From Apostichopus japonicus (taxonomy: Eukaryota > Echinodermata > Holothuroidea > Aspidochirotida > Stichopodidae), in contig NC_092565.1 of assembly GCF_037975245.1 (NCBI RefSeq), positions 12,146,499 to 12,210,498 of the forward strand: DNA of 64,000 nucleotides, read 5' to 3'. The stretch's first letter is position 1. Every line of letters starts with the position of its first letter. Positions 45,112-56,371 of the stretch are shown piece after piece. Under the pieces are notes generated by a model, which worked only from the letters and a program-made list of their open reading frames with translations, was not told the DNA's origin and ran no database searches. The position numbers and the translations under genes are program-made.

Positions 45112-45819
45112 TTATGTCTTTGGAGATTTGTAGTTGACATATTCCTTGTTTAATTTATCACCTAGTCGCTTGCGTACGCCTTTGCCCTTCGGTGATAGCA
45201 GAGTCGGTCTTTCATGTTCTGAACCAGGTCTCGAAGCAGGGCCAGGACTGGAAGTAAGGCCAGGACTGGAAGCAAGGTAAGGACTGGAAGCAGGGCCAGG
45301 ACTGGAAGCAGGGTAAGGACTGGAAGCAGGACCAGGAGTGGAAGCAGGGCCAGGACTGGTAGCAGAGCCAGGACTGGAAGCAAGGTAAGGACTGGAAGCA
45401 GGGCCAGGACTGGAAGTAAGGCCAGGACTGGAAGCAGGGCCAGGACTGGAAGCAGGGCCAGGACTGGAAGCAGGGCCAGGACTGGAAGCAAGGTAAGGAC
45501 TGGAAGCAGGGCCAGGACTGGAAGCAGGGCCAGGACTGGTAGCAGAGCCAGGACTGGAAGCAAGGTAAGGACTGGAAGTAGGGCCAGGACTTGAAGCAGG
45601 GCCAGGACTTCCCGCACTTTCCGCTGCCAGAGCTTTCCTGAGAAACACTGTTAGACCAGTGTTTCTCTTGTAGTCGGTCTTGACAGCTTTTCTCAGATCT
45701 TCTCTCGAACCGATCACCACCACTTCTTCTCGACCTCGGGTCACGGCAGTGTACACATGCTTCCACGATTCTGTTGTACATCCTGACATCAGATAGATTA
45801 CAGTTTTAACCTCTGACCC
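45112..45819 (-). CDS. HELB: HELB exon 8 (motif VI and repeat tail)
   Basis: Begins [10 protein letters not shown], completing motif V, then [10 protein letters not shown]; the second half is a Pro/Ser/Ala/Gly hexapeptide repeat tail before a basic C-terminus ([12 protein letters not shown]). Acceptor cttaaag. Confidence 0.92.
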   Translation of the reverse strand, partial: GSEVKTVIYLMSGCTTESWKHVYTAVTRGREEVVVIGSREDLRKAVKTDYKRNTGLTVFLRKALAAESAGSPGPASSPGPTSSPYLASSPGSATSPGPASSPGPASSPYLASSPGPASSPGPASSPGPASSPGLTSSPGPASSPYLASSPGSATSPGPASTPGPASSPYPASSPGPASSPYLASSPGLTSSPGPASRPGSEHERPTLLSPKGKGVRKRLGDKLNKEYVNYKSPKT

Positions 45820-46577
45820 CTTTAAGAAAAGATACACAATTGGGAGTTGTTAGGTCAAAGGCTGCTGATTGACTCATGTTTGATTTAAACATTTTAATCT
45901 ATAATTATTTAATCCTACAATGTTGTATATGTACAGTTAATATCCTGGTTGCTAAATCATTAATGTAGACCCATGAGTAGTGTAACTATCTTGACATCCC
46001 AGGTCAAGCTCACCGTACACTCCCGGAGGTAACTAATTCAGGTATAAAAAAATGAATAAGCAGCAAATTTACAGATGATTTCACAGGCTATTGAAAGTTT
46101 GTGAGAAAGGGGGAGTTTGTGGGAAAGGGGAAGTTTGGGGGAAAGGGGAGGTAGGGAGGGAAGCCGATGAGGCCATCAGTTGAACCCAAGCAATATTTAA
46201 ATTGGCATCAATTAGTGAAAATCAACAAAGACAACCAAATTTTCTAATGACGGCTAGTATTGCAAGTATTTACAATCTTGCTTCTATTATGTACTTCTTT
46301 TTACTCTCTTAAAAGTCAACCATGCAATAAGAAGAAACAAGTCCTCCTCCTCACAAAGTCATTGCAAAAGCTGAATAAGCAGAATAGGTGAATTGTAATG
46401 GTATAAATGAATTGCATATTTTGACTGACTGTTCTAGATAATATAATCTCCTTGGTTGATACAGGGTGGAAATGAAGAACAACAGACTATTGCCCCCCTT
46501 CCCCCCACTCAAACTATATATATACATATATATATATGTTTTATATATATATATATATATATTTTATATATATATAT

Positions 46578-46664
<87 letters not shown>

Positions 46665-46667
46665 TAA

Positions 46668-46710
<43 letters not shown>

Positions 46711-46864
46711 TCCTTACCGGTTTCGAACCTCTGGACATACAATCAGCGTCCATAGCCTAGTGGTTAGGGTGTCCGCGTACAGAGCGGGAGGCCCGTGGTT
46801 CGAATCCCGGTGGAGGCTGAAAGTTTTTTCACTGTTCTTGATTTTCCAACTCATTACGATTTTC

Positions 46865-46903
<39 letters not shown>

Positions 46904-46904
46904 T

Positions 46905-46943
<39 letters not shown>

Positions 46944-49900
46944 TTGATATATATATAGATATATATAGATATATATATATATAGATATATACAAGTAGAA
47001 ATTTAATTACCTGGTATGTATGGATAGTCCTACACCAGGCATGCTGTGCTTTTCCCAGTTTACAGAAACTAGTAAAATCGACTGTCATCAGCCTATCATC
47101 TAGATCATCCAGCTCAGCTATCTCCTTTTTAGATTCCTTATTTCCTTGAATGCCATGCATCTACAAAGATTTAAAATCATTGATGAAAAGTTGCAGCTTT
47201 AGGGAGGTGATTCTTCACTTCTTAAAACGATTCATAAAGTACTGAACAAAAGAAAAGGAGAATGGTACATTTGAATGGAAAATGAAGTGGGCATTGACCC
47301 TGTAGTAGGGTCAGATGGGACGCAGTGCTAAAGTGTAGATAGGAGACAGGTAAAAGAGGAGTCAAGTATAAGATCATTCATTTTCTCTAAATTATCAAAC
47401 TTTTCAGGTGGTGGTACTATTCACTTACCTTCTTTATTTTGAATATCTCTCCATTACGTAACTTTATGCTGTCATCATCTTTGTCTCCCAACCCCTGATT
47501 CGTCTTGAACACAACATTTGAATCTGCGTCGCCATTAGCTCCTTCCACCTTCCACCTTCCAGTTTCAACTTTCTGATCGTCATTAGGATTTGCTCCATCC
47601 TCATCCTTGATCGTTCTCTTGAGTGCTTGGGTCATTTCACTGTCCAAATCATCTGTGATTGGTTCCTGGTTCCTTCTACTCTGAATGTCTCCCTCTATGA
47701 TCTGAGGATAATCCCTTATATCTGTCCAATTGTTGTTATCTTGTTCTTGACTCCAGTCTCCAGGATCATCCATTCCAGTCGTATCTGGATCATCTTCAAG
47801 ATCACAAAACATCCGAGCTGCTTCTGCTCCATCAAATCTCTCCTTCTTTTTCTCGGTTGTAGAAATTTCAGTAGTGGCAGTCTTATTAGCTTCACATTTT
47901 TTCCCTTCCGGAAGATGAGACTTGGGGACCAAGCAGTTCTTACGACAGCAGATTTTATCGTTCGGTTGAAATATCAGCTTCCCGTTCTGATGAGGGTAGT
48001 GACCGTTGTAGTGATTACAACATATGTCATTAACAGTTGTCACCAATTTTCTGGTAAATGAATATACATGTGTGTTTGTAATCCACATAATGTTTGTACT
48101 GCACATAAACTGGAGATAGTATAGGTTTATTCTTAAACAGTTGCTTTCATAAAGCTTTTATCAGAGAACTATTTATCCAGTATCGCATTGCTGAATGGTG
48201 ACGTGTTATACAAGTGTGAAGATGTATAGCCATTTTCTACACAGGAACTATGGTATTCAATGAGAGAAAATAACTCAGAGACTTCAAAAACGCTACACAG
48301 ATCTTAAACGCTAACTTATGCCCAATGAAGATGACAAGCTTACCTGTCTCCTCACAACCTCAGCAGTATAGTTCTATCATGCCTAGAATGAATTGGTAAC
48401 CTTTGGACACTGTGCGTCCTCTTTGTCCATACCTCTCTGGTCAATGCCCATGACCCTTCTCCCTCTACCACCCAAAGTGCTTAAACGTGCTTACAGCGAA
48501 GTCAATATTGCAACACCAAATTATTCAGATTGAAGATGACCAATATAGTACGCTACGTAAAATATGGTACATAATAGTTGCACCTACCCCCACCCACCTA
48601 CCCCATAACACCCATGAACACGATCATTTGATTAAACAATTCTGTTTTGTAGAAACAGCATTCTTAAGTTTCTCATTTTAAGTGGTTCCCCACTCATTAA
48701 CATGCATGCTATCTTTACCAAATTGATAGATATCACCACTGGAACTGAGACTTGGATATCATTGTGGCAAGAATCAACTCAAACCAATGTTACAGTTCTT
48801 GAGACTTTTGTGCTTACCAACTAGTTAAACTATAGCAAAAATCTCATTTGGCCATGGCACTGATGAATCTTTATTCAGCCGAACTGAACAGCTGGACTGA
48901 CACAAACTACCAATATACCTATCCCAAATATGTAGTCAATACAAACTGGTATAACAGTGTTTTCGTTTTTCACTTTTTAATTCCCACCCGCTCATATGTT
49001 GTATTTCTTCTCTGCCTTTTGGCCAAGATGTTGTGATCATGTTTAAAGGGTACACTGTAGGACACTCAAAACACTTTAACCTGATCATGTGTAACATCTA
49101 TTCCCTTTCCAATGGACTGGTGATGCTCACTTGTTGATCATATATACGGTCAAACAGTCACGATGTGTGGGGGACTGTGGGTGGAGAGTGGATCAAGTTC
49201 TTTGGTTTTCATAACCATAACTGCGGTCATAGGGGTATCGTTCATTTAAGCAAATACCACCTTTAAAGGCTTGCAAGTTACAGTTCTTTAGATTACATGC
49301 TTACAAGCATCACACATACACACACACAAACACACATGATAAAAACTGTCCCTGATGCCTTCAGCATGTAGGAACTAAACATTGACATACCTCGTGAAGG
49401 TTATTATCTGCGAGGTAGCATCGTCTTTAATGCCCTCCCATTTACTGTCTAGAAGATCCTGGAGACGAGACAAAGCTATGGAAGAGATAAATGGGAAAAG
49501 AAAAGAATAACAATTAAATAACATTATTAACATCTCACTTACTGTCTAAATGGTGCTGGAGATGTTAAGAAGTTATGGGAGAGATGAGTGGTTGGGTGGG
49601 CAGGAAAATGGGAAAATATGAAAACTGAATGAACTTTCTGTACACTGTACAGGATAGTTTATTCAGCTATCAATGTTAAACGAGAAAGCCTTTGGAACTA
49701 GTAGTCACATCCTGTGTATACTGTTTTTGTATATTTTTTAATATATTCAATTTAGGGTATATTTTATCCACACTGTTCTGATTCCTTGAATGATGACTTG
49801 AAAGAATTAATTCCGTTGCAAAAGTTTTCAGACTTATTAATTTTGATTTCAAATGGCCTTTCACTATCAAAATCAAAATGGCAATTTAGCTGGTAATTAG

Positions 49901-52900
49901 CTTCAACAGTTTCTTACATACAAAATTGCTATGTCTACATACATACATACACACACGCTTAAATAAACACATACACGCATACATGTACACGCTTATACAC
50001 CCACACATACATACACGCATACATACATCTGTCATAAACACCTAGGTCTATGGGTCAGGCTGGTCTATGTTTACTTTCAAAAGTAGCTGACTTTCTCAAC
50101 ATTGTACACATTTGCTCTGACATTATAATTAAATTGACTACACCAAACAAACTTACCCTCCTCCTTGACATCACGCACATCTGAATCAATTCTCAAAAGA
50201 TGAAAACGACAGCCACTTTCTTTCGGCAGTGTGTATGTCTCTTCGTCAAACTTTGGCATTTTCATCCTACTGATTCTCTTGGCATTCTTCACGATACTTT
50301 TCCCCCCTTCGTCGACGCGGTGATTCGTTTTCAAGTCTACGCCCAAGCCTTGTTCTTCGGCTATTTTAAACGTGTCTTCGAAGAAATTTCCGGGCTCTAT
50401 GGACGGCAGCTGCCGAATGTCTCCGACCAGTACTACCTTACAGAGACGGGAATCTTTGAGCAGGATTTCGAGCAACCTCGCAATGATTGTCACGGCAACC
50501 ATGCTGCACTCATCAACTACTAGCATTTCAGTGGAGGCAAATTTCCATTTTGCCTCACTGTACTCATATTTGACTGTTTTCTTCCAGACCATGTGACTGT
50601 ATATGACACTATGAATGGTATGAGATGATAGGTCACACTTCTTACCCAGAAGAGAAGCAGCCTTACCAGTTGGTGCTGTGAGCAGAATTTCTGGCTCTTC
50701 AGAGATATCGTCAGGCGACAATTTCCTATCTAGCTCTTCAGAGCTGACATTAGGTAACAATTTCCGTTCTAGCTCTTCAGAGCTACCATCAGGCAACAAT
50801 TTCCTTTCCTGCTCAAGTTTACGGTGCTGGAAGTATGTTGTTACCAGTTTTGCAATCACAGTCGTCTTCCCACAGCCACCCATACCCGACAGTATTGTCA
50901 ACGGTTTGGAGCGGATATATTCTACAGCTGTTTTCTGGCTATCATCTAACCCCTCCCAGTCTTCGGCATCTAACTTTGGAAGATACATCCCGTCATGTGA
51001 CCTATCTTCACCGGTTATAATCTGTTTCATATATTTGGCAACTTTCTTTTCAGCATCCCAGTAGCGCCAGAGATAGAGCGACGGCAAATCTTTTGATGTC
51101 GATGTGTTGTGTCGTGGTTCGCACCTTGCTGCCCTGACGGTGTCACGGCAGAGAAACATCTGCGTCTTGCCTCTGTCTTTACATTTATGCTGAACGAGAC
51201 GAGTCAAGTTTTTCTTGCCGGGACAATGAATAAATGTGTGTCCATTTCTTCTGCAGTAGGTCTTCAACTTGTCATACACAGTAAGGTTGTCCTGCATAAC
51301 TTTGTCCAATTTTAAGAAGACACCGGACCGTTTAAGATCGTTTAGCCTGGCTTCACAACCACTAACATTGTACTTGCGGTGGAGAACCTGTCAAGATATA
51401 CCAATAACATAATAAGATGCATTAATATCTCCTTTAACACCTTGTGACTGTTGACTGTTTTTAGTCATTAAACACATCATGTTGACATGTTTTACTTTAA
51501 AAAAACATCATATAATCATATAATTAAAGTGTCTTCTATGAAAAGATCACAAAAGAACCAAGAGAAGGCATCTTTCCAACAGAAGAACCTTTTGCCTTAT
51601 TTTCTCTCTCTCTTATGATGTGACAATTACTATATAAAAATTTTAAAAATAAACATTTCCACATAACGTGGATCTCTTAGTCCATGTTATGTAAGTAAGG
51701 TAGCAAAAATCACACATACAAAAGAGAAAAAAAGAAAAAAGCAGAAAAACAAAAATGCCTGGAACAGTTTCATAAATCTTTTCAAAATATCTCTCCCAGC
51801 TATTCTAATGTTTTGTTCTTTCCTCTCAGGCAAGTTTGAGCTAGCAATTAAAGAATCGTAAGTCACAGAAATTTACATGTGACACTAAAAAAACCATTAA
51901 ATATTGTTGTTTTCTATAAAAACGTGGCACACTGGCAATGTCAGTTTAAGTAAATTTATTCACATGAAATGGATAACATTCGTGTACAATCTGGACATTA
52001 TACGGACCATAAATGATGAAAGATTTCAATAGCAAGATAATCCAAATAACACCTCCCTCCTCCTCCTCCTGTAAAACTTTTCTTCCAAAATACTAAGAAA
52101 CAGGATTTTTATTATCCTTTATGGCTAGTACTCACATAGCTAAATGCAAATTCCCAAGGGGTTTTCTCCACAGCTTCACTCAACGCTTCAAAGTTTGGTC
52201 CATTATTAGACATTTCCCTTTTCTCCTTCTGAGGCTTTAAATTAAAATTATGAGTTAAGATGCTGAAAGCCTTCTTGGGTAGGATAGATGGCAGAGTCCA
52301 GAATAACCGAGGATAATCTGTTGCCCGTTTGATCAACTTTGTGTGGTCTGCCAGCAAAGAAAGACCACATAGTTTAGATATACAGTAGTAATATCCTAAA
52401 AGCCATCAGCTTAGAAGGCAAGAAACCCTTAAAGGGTGTGAAGACTCGCGCACAAAGAAATGTCTCATGCAGGTAATCTGACCTAGTTTCGAATTAGGTG
52501 TAACAGAAGTGTTAGACACCACCATCGATCCCAGAAAATAAACACACAGCTTGCTACCGTTGGTAATTAGACACTAGTGTACAGTCAGTACATACAGTTA
52601 CGGTCAATACCCACAACACAGTGTACATAGCAGCGATGGACATCTCAGTCCTAGATAAAAGATAACACATTTCATTACTGTCTGCATTTAGTAGCGACAA
52701 GAAGAAAAACTTCACTTGCCAGCAACGAAAAGTTAACTTTTTCAGAGCGCTGCATGCAGTTTGGGGCGAGTCTTCAATGCCTTTAAAGCAGCATTTTGCG
52801 TTTGGTCGCCGTTTTCTACTTTTTTGACATGTCCATCCATTTTTTTACATGTATCAATCACAAAACAGCAAACTAAGATATTAGCCAAGTTTTTTTCTTG

Positions 52901-55304
52901 CCAACAATGTTACTTGGCGAGTAATTAAGGATATTTGCAGATAATGAGAAGAGTGTCCTCGACAGATTCTACAGTTAAAATTAATCGCATACAGTTCCGC
53001 CAAACCCACTAGTTTGAATTCAACCAATCAGAGATGCAGGTTTAGTTGTGAGCCGTTGCTAAAAATAGATTCAAGACTTTGCGTTGGTACAACCAGGGAG
53101 ATGTAATGGAACTCCCTGGTACAACTGCAATATAAACTGTACACGAATCAAGCATGGTGTTGTATTGGTCGATGACGTTTCGTAGTGTTTAAATATTCAT
53201 ATTATGGGCGAGGTTTATTGGGTTCTAACAGTAAATATCTTGGAGAAAAACAAAGTTGAAAGTTGCAAATTTTTCGACTTTTATGCCACCATGTGAAGTA
53301 AGATTTAAATAGATAAGCTAGTTATGTATGTAGTTAGGGCATAGTGGAGTCAGTGAGGTTGAGAAAAATCATAGAAAAGGACGCAAAATGCTGCTTTAAA
53401 TGGATTGAGCAATGAATAAACATTCAGATAAATTGCTAGACAAACAAGATATGGTCACCATCTGCTGTTTCTTCATTAACACAACTGCATGCCATTTATA
53501 TTTCATGATATCAGACAACAATAAAATACAAAGAAATTGAAAAATAACAAACATTTTTCAGAGCTGTTTTTTTTAAATTGTGTTGAATATACTGGCACAA
53601 ACTTGTGGTGTAATTCTCCATCCCTACAGTTTCTGGCAAATTCAAAAAAGCAATGATGACGGCATCAGTGTTGCAGTATTATTAACATTTTAGGAAATAA
53701 GGAATCTTCAATTCAAAGCCTCGCTACGCATTCCATTATAAATACGGGCAAACCGATATGAACGTTTGCTTAGCTACCAAACTAATTTAACTGCAAGGCA
53801 TTGGCAAGGGTTGCATTGGTTATCAATTTATGTGGGTGAGGGGTAGGGGGGTGTTAAGATTCATAAACTCTGGATTAAGATTAAACACAATAAGAAAGAC
53901 ATTTTCAGCATCATAATGACATGTGTGAAATTCAAAGCAAACTTCTGCCACCAAAATTACCCTCATTAATATTTGAATTCACCCCCCATTTCAAACTTTT
54001 ATCTCTATAGCCTGTTTGTTGCACACAAATCATTTAAAAGATGATGATTTTTATTTGACCACACACATTTGCAGTCTATCCTACTAACAACTGTACATAC
54101 CTGATCTGGAGGAGTACTGCGAGAATAATTCAACCGCAGAGAACTCTTGGTCTGTTTTACACACCATCTGTTTCAAAGACTGTGGTAACTCCAAAACTTG
54201 TTCAACAGTCAAAAATATCTTGCGGCTTTCATCGTCTTTCTTGGACACCCTTACAATGACATCTATGATGCTCTGGAAAGGTTGTTGGTTTTCACTAGTC
54301 ATTAGCTTTTGTACATACTGAGATATCATCGGTATGTCCCATGTCTTCTTTATTCTGTACTTTGGAACGTCCTTCACTTTCTTTGTCTTTGAGTTGATAT
54401 TTGCTTCAATCTCCCACCAGGAATCCGTAAATAGGAATGGCCCGATGATGGTTATCCTCTTCTTGGCAATTTGGTCATAAAAGTCAACTGTTTGAAAACA
54501 GAAGAAATGTCTCAGTCTACTTTATAATGCGGTGACTCAGGATGAAAGTTTTAATTCCATATATTACAAAACCTTTAAAACAGAGAACTACAAACTGTGC
54601 AGGTTTAATATGCAAGACATAGAGTAATATTTATAAAGTTTGGTCCATCAATCGAAACGATTTCGACTGAGTAGTTAACACAAGAGACCGTTGACTGTCA
54701 GATCCTCAATTTATTCAAGAAAAAAACTTCAAAGGTGATAGGAAAACAAAGACCACTGCTGTGTCAGATAACAGTACACTTACGAAATGGTATCTGATAG
54801 TAGATCCTACTATGATAAAGGGTAATTTATACATCTAGGAAGGTAAAGAACAGTTTTTTTCTTTCTTTATTTGATCAGAGATAACACTCTGGTTACATTT
54901 TAGTCTTCAACTGAAGTGTTTTTTTTTTTGGCGTGACCATTTACTAGTTGCTACATGTAACCATTTAAGATCCAGAAAATGTTTCATCTGCTATTTGAAG
55001 GTAAAAAACAAACAACTAAGAGGTATCTCATGTTTTGGCTAAAAAAAAAAATTTTATATTTACTTTGAGCACTAGCCATATTTCAGTTTACAGTACCTTC
55101 CCTTCCAGAGACAAGTTGTGACTTTGACTGGAAGGCACCATTTTCAACAGCTCTGATATCATCCATTTCCATGAAATCATCTTCAAGTTCTTCCTCGTCA
55201 TCAGCATCATCACCCGACTGATGACATTCAGCTTCCGAAACTTTGGATTCTTTCTGGACAATGCAGATGATAGACCCACAAATTGTTTGCAATGACTCAT
55301 TCAT
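45112..55304 (-). CDS. HELB: DNA helicase B (HELB), 8 coding exons
   Basis: HELB is a nuclear SF1B 5'-3' DNA helicase that binds RPA-coated ssDNA and acts in replication-stress recovery and control of end resection. Exons (minus strand): 55304-55097, 54487-54101, 52347-52136, 51387-50157, 49475-49391, 48050-47429, 47160-47011, 45819-45112. Phases 1,1,0,1,2,0,0 all fit; total 1200 aa (human 1087). Motifs: Walker [11 protein letters not shown] (436-445), TAPTGKAAS (506-514), Walker B VVDECSM (559-565), [12 protein letters not shown] (591-602), [14 protein letters not shown] across exons 7/8, and motif [12 protein letters not shown] (986-995). N-terminal segments also match vertebrate HELB ([22 protein letters not shown]). 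Odd features: a triplicated acidic repeat between Walker A and TAPTG, a long acidic insert in exon 6, and a GPASSP repeat tail. The start ATG has an in-frame TAA five codons upstream. Confidence 0.94.
45225..45615 (-). repeat. 18-bp coding minisatellite (GPASSP repeats) in HELB exon 8
   Basis: About 21 units of an 18-bp repeat (CAGGGCCAGGACTGGAAG type on the + strand) encode variants of [12 protein letters not shown] and GSATSP. Higher-order duplication of multi-unit blocks is visible. Because 18 is divisible by three, all three minus-strand frames stay open, which gives two artefactual overlapping ORFs. Confidence 0.95.
46509..46711. repeat. (TA)n array with TTTTATA interruptions
   Basis: About 200 bp of TA repeats on the 5' side of the SINE at 46712, in HELB intron 7. 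Confidence 0.9.
46712..46869 (+). mobile_element. tRNA-derived SINE with (TA)n tail, copy 3
   Basis: A box TAGCCTAGTGGTTAG (46753-46767) and B box GGTTCGAATCC (46797-46807), body ending TTACGATTTTCATT, then a (TA)n tail from 46868 to about 46990. It lies in HELB intron 7, antisense to the gene. Confidence 0.8.
46870..46990. repeat. (TA)n tail of SINE copy 3
   Basis: TA repeats with GATTGATATA interruptions occurring twice, ending 20 bp before the HELB exon 7 donor. Confidence 0.9.
47011..47160 (-). CDS. HELB: HELB exon 7
   Basis: 50 codons, [11 protein letters not shown] to [11 protein letters not shown] (helicase motif V region). Acceptor ctttgtag, donor gtaatt. Confidence 0.92.
47429..48050 (-). 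CDS. HELB: HELB exon 6
   Basis: From [18 protein letters not shown] through DKICCRKN to [11 protein letters not shown]. The roughly 140 residues between DKICCRKN and LRNGEIF are mostly acidic and low-complexity ([13 protein letters not shown] and similar) and much longer than the matching part of human HELB. Acceptor atttaccag, donor gtaagt. Confidence 0.92.
49040..49205 (-). repeat. diverged repeat related to 60985-61140
   Basis: Lies in HELB intron 5. Shared words with 61 kb include GATCATGTGTA, TTCCCTTTC, TGGTGATGC, GGGACTG and GGATCA in the same order. Here the corresponding frame is closed by stops. Confidence 0.5.
49391..49475 (-). CDS. HELB: HELB exon 5
   Basis: 85 bp, [15 protein letters not shown] to ITFTR (split codon). 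Acceptor cttccatag, donor gtatgt. It matches the TSQFIAFRR segment of vertebrate HELB. Confidence 0.88.
50157..51387 (-). CDS. HELB: HELB exon 4 (helicase core)
   Basis: 1231 bp, [17 protein letters not shown] to VKEEG. It carries Walker [10 protein letters not shown], Walker B and the [12 protein letters not shown] motif, and the acidic 45-bp triplication. Acceptor tatcttgacag, donor gtaagt. Confidence 0.95.
50695..50820 (-). repeat. in-frame 45-bp triplication in HELB exon 4
   Basis: Three tandem 15-residue units of the form [13 protein letters not shown], at protein residues about 461-500, lie between Walker A and TAPTGKAAS. Vertebrate HELB has its acidic RPA-binding segment here. Confidence 0.85.
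52136..52347 (-). CDS. HELB: HELB exon 3
   Basis: [17 protein letters not shown] to [18 protein letters not shown] matches HPWKLGFS of vertebrate HELB. Acceptor tttgctggcag, donor gtgagt. Confidence 0.9.
52433..52792 (-). mobile_element. TTAA-flanked MITE, copy 2, in HELB intron 2
   Basis: A 360-bp inverted copy of 4480-4834, flanked by TTAA at 52429-52432 and 52793-52796, with ends AGGGTGTGAAGACTCGC and GCGAGTCTTCAATGCCT. It shares its right-hand TTAA with the next element. Confidence 0.8.
52797..53396. mobile_element. second TTAA-flanked inverted-repeat element, abutting the first
   Basis: A 600-bp element with 15-bp perfect terminal inverted repeats AGCAGCATTTTGCGT, flanked by TTAA at 52793-52796 and 53397-53400. 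The ends differ from those of the neighbouring element, so this is a separate family. It carries the mini-hairpin at 53093. Confidence 0.75.
53088..53124. mobile_element. mini-hairpin insertion, copy 3 (TSD TACAA)
   Basis: A 27-bp hairpin (53093-53119) with ends CCAGGGAG and CTCCCTGG and perfect TACAA repeats at 53088-53092 and 53120-53124. It is nested inside the 600-bp TTAA-flanked element, so it is younger than that element. Confidence 0.7.
54101..54487 (-). CDS. HELB: HELB exon 2
   Basis: [20 protein letters not shown] to [21 protein letters not shown] matches FPITGAWWRVKV of human HELB. Acceptor caaacag, donor gtatgt. Confidence 0.9.
55097..55304 (-). CDS. HELB: HELB exon 1
   Basis: [19 protein letters not shown] then a strongly acidic stretch ([18 protein letters not shown]), comparable to the acidic N-terminus of vertebrate HELB. 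Donor gtactg. Confidence 0.85.
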
Positions 55305-55479
55305 CCTGATTAAATGACTTTACTAGACCAACACCAGAGTAGAAGATATTCACCTATAAAAAGAACAAAGGAACATCTGTTAGAAATATATTTTACATTT
55401 ATATATATATATATATTAATAAGAGCTCCAATTAAAAAATATATACAATATATATATATATCTATATATATATATCTAT

Positions 55480-55537
<58 letters not shown>

Positions 55538-55543
<6 letters not shown>

Positions 55544-55606
55544 GAAATTGTATTGAGGAAAATCTAGAGCAGTGAAAAAACTTCCAGCCTTCACTGGGAT
55601 TCGAAC
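55538..55606 (-). mobile_element. tRNA-derived SINE, copy 4 (truncated)
   Basis: The minus strand keeps the B-box region GTTCGAATCCC and the body (AAGTTTTTTCACTG) plus a (TA)n tail; the A box is gone. Confidence 0.65.
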
Positions 55607-56281
55607 TTGGTATATAATTGAAATCCTAGTGTTGGAATATCAAGAACAGAGAAAATACTTATTAATTAATTAAAGTATAAAACCCTGACAGCTCTCACAT
55701 GGTTACTTTGGTAAAAAATTGGCATCAAACCCCTACCTCATGCGGAATCGCAGCATGTTATAGCAAATTTTAGAGTTGCACAATTTGCAAATTTATTATA
55801 GGAAAGCATTGTAATTATTATTATGTATTGTTTGTACTAGACATAATAACCTCTGAAAGAATCAAGTACCCTGAAGCAATGGTTTAGGAGCAATTCATCA
55901 CTAAAAATAGCACATTTTTTTAGTGAAAAGGACAAAAATTGAATATTTTGACACTTTTAAGTTGACCTAACTCCACAAGACAATATTTTTGTAGCCTAAT
56001 TTTTTATTTTCCTGTTCTATGGGATAGACTCTATAAGCATCTGTAATAAAAAGGTAGTAGAATGTTAAATTGCTGAGAAATGAGACTTCAAAAGTCAAGA
56101 AAATGCCAAAATGCCACAGTGACGACAAATTGTGGAATTTCAAGGTGTGATATATCGGCCAATTGTAAAGCAATGCAACTGAAATTTTCAGAATATGCTT
56201 ATTTCATGGTGGTCCAATCATACAAAAAATATTTTGGAGAGGGTGCAGCAACAGCCATCCGTGATTTGACACGGAATGACC

Positions 56282-56284
56282 CAT

Positions 56285-56366
<82 letters not shown>
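56282..56366. repeat. (TA)n array
   Basis: About 40 TA units. Confidence 0.95.

Positions 56367-56371
<5 letters not shown>

Noticed and set aside
45162-45781. Two overlapping minus-strand frames rich in LLPVLA and CFQSWP
   Set aside because: They are out-of-frame readings of the 18-bp minisatellite in HELB exon 8. The helicase frame is fixed by motif VI and the exon 7/8 splice.
46753-46825. tRNA gene
   Set aside because: A and B boxes are present but the acceptor stem does not pair, four copies share a non-tRNA body and TA tail, and this marks a SINE.
47627-48061. 144-codon plus-strand frame
   Set aside because: Antisense shadow of HELB exon 6.
50200-51315. Plus-strand frames opposite HELB exon 4
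   Set aside because: Antisense shadows of the helicase core exon.
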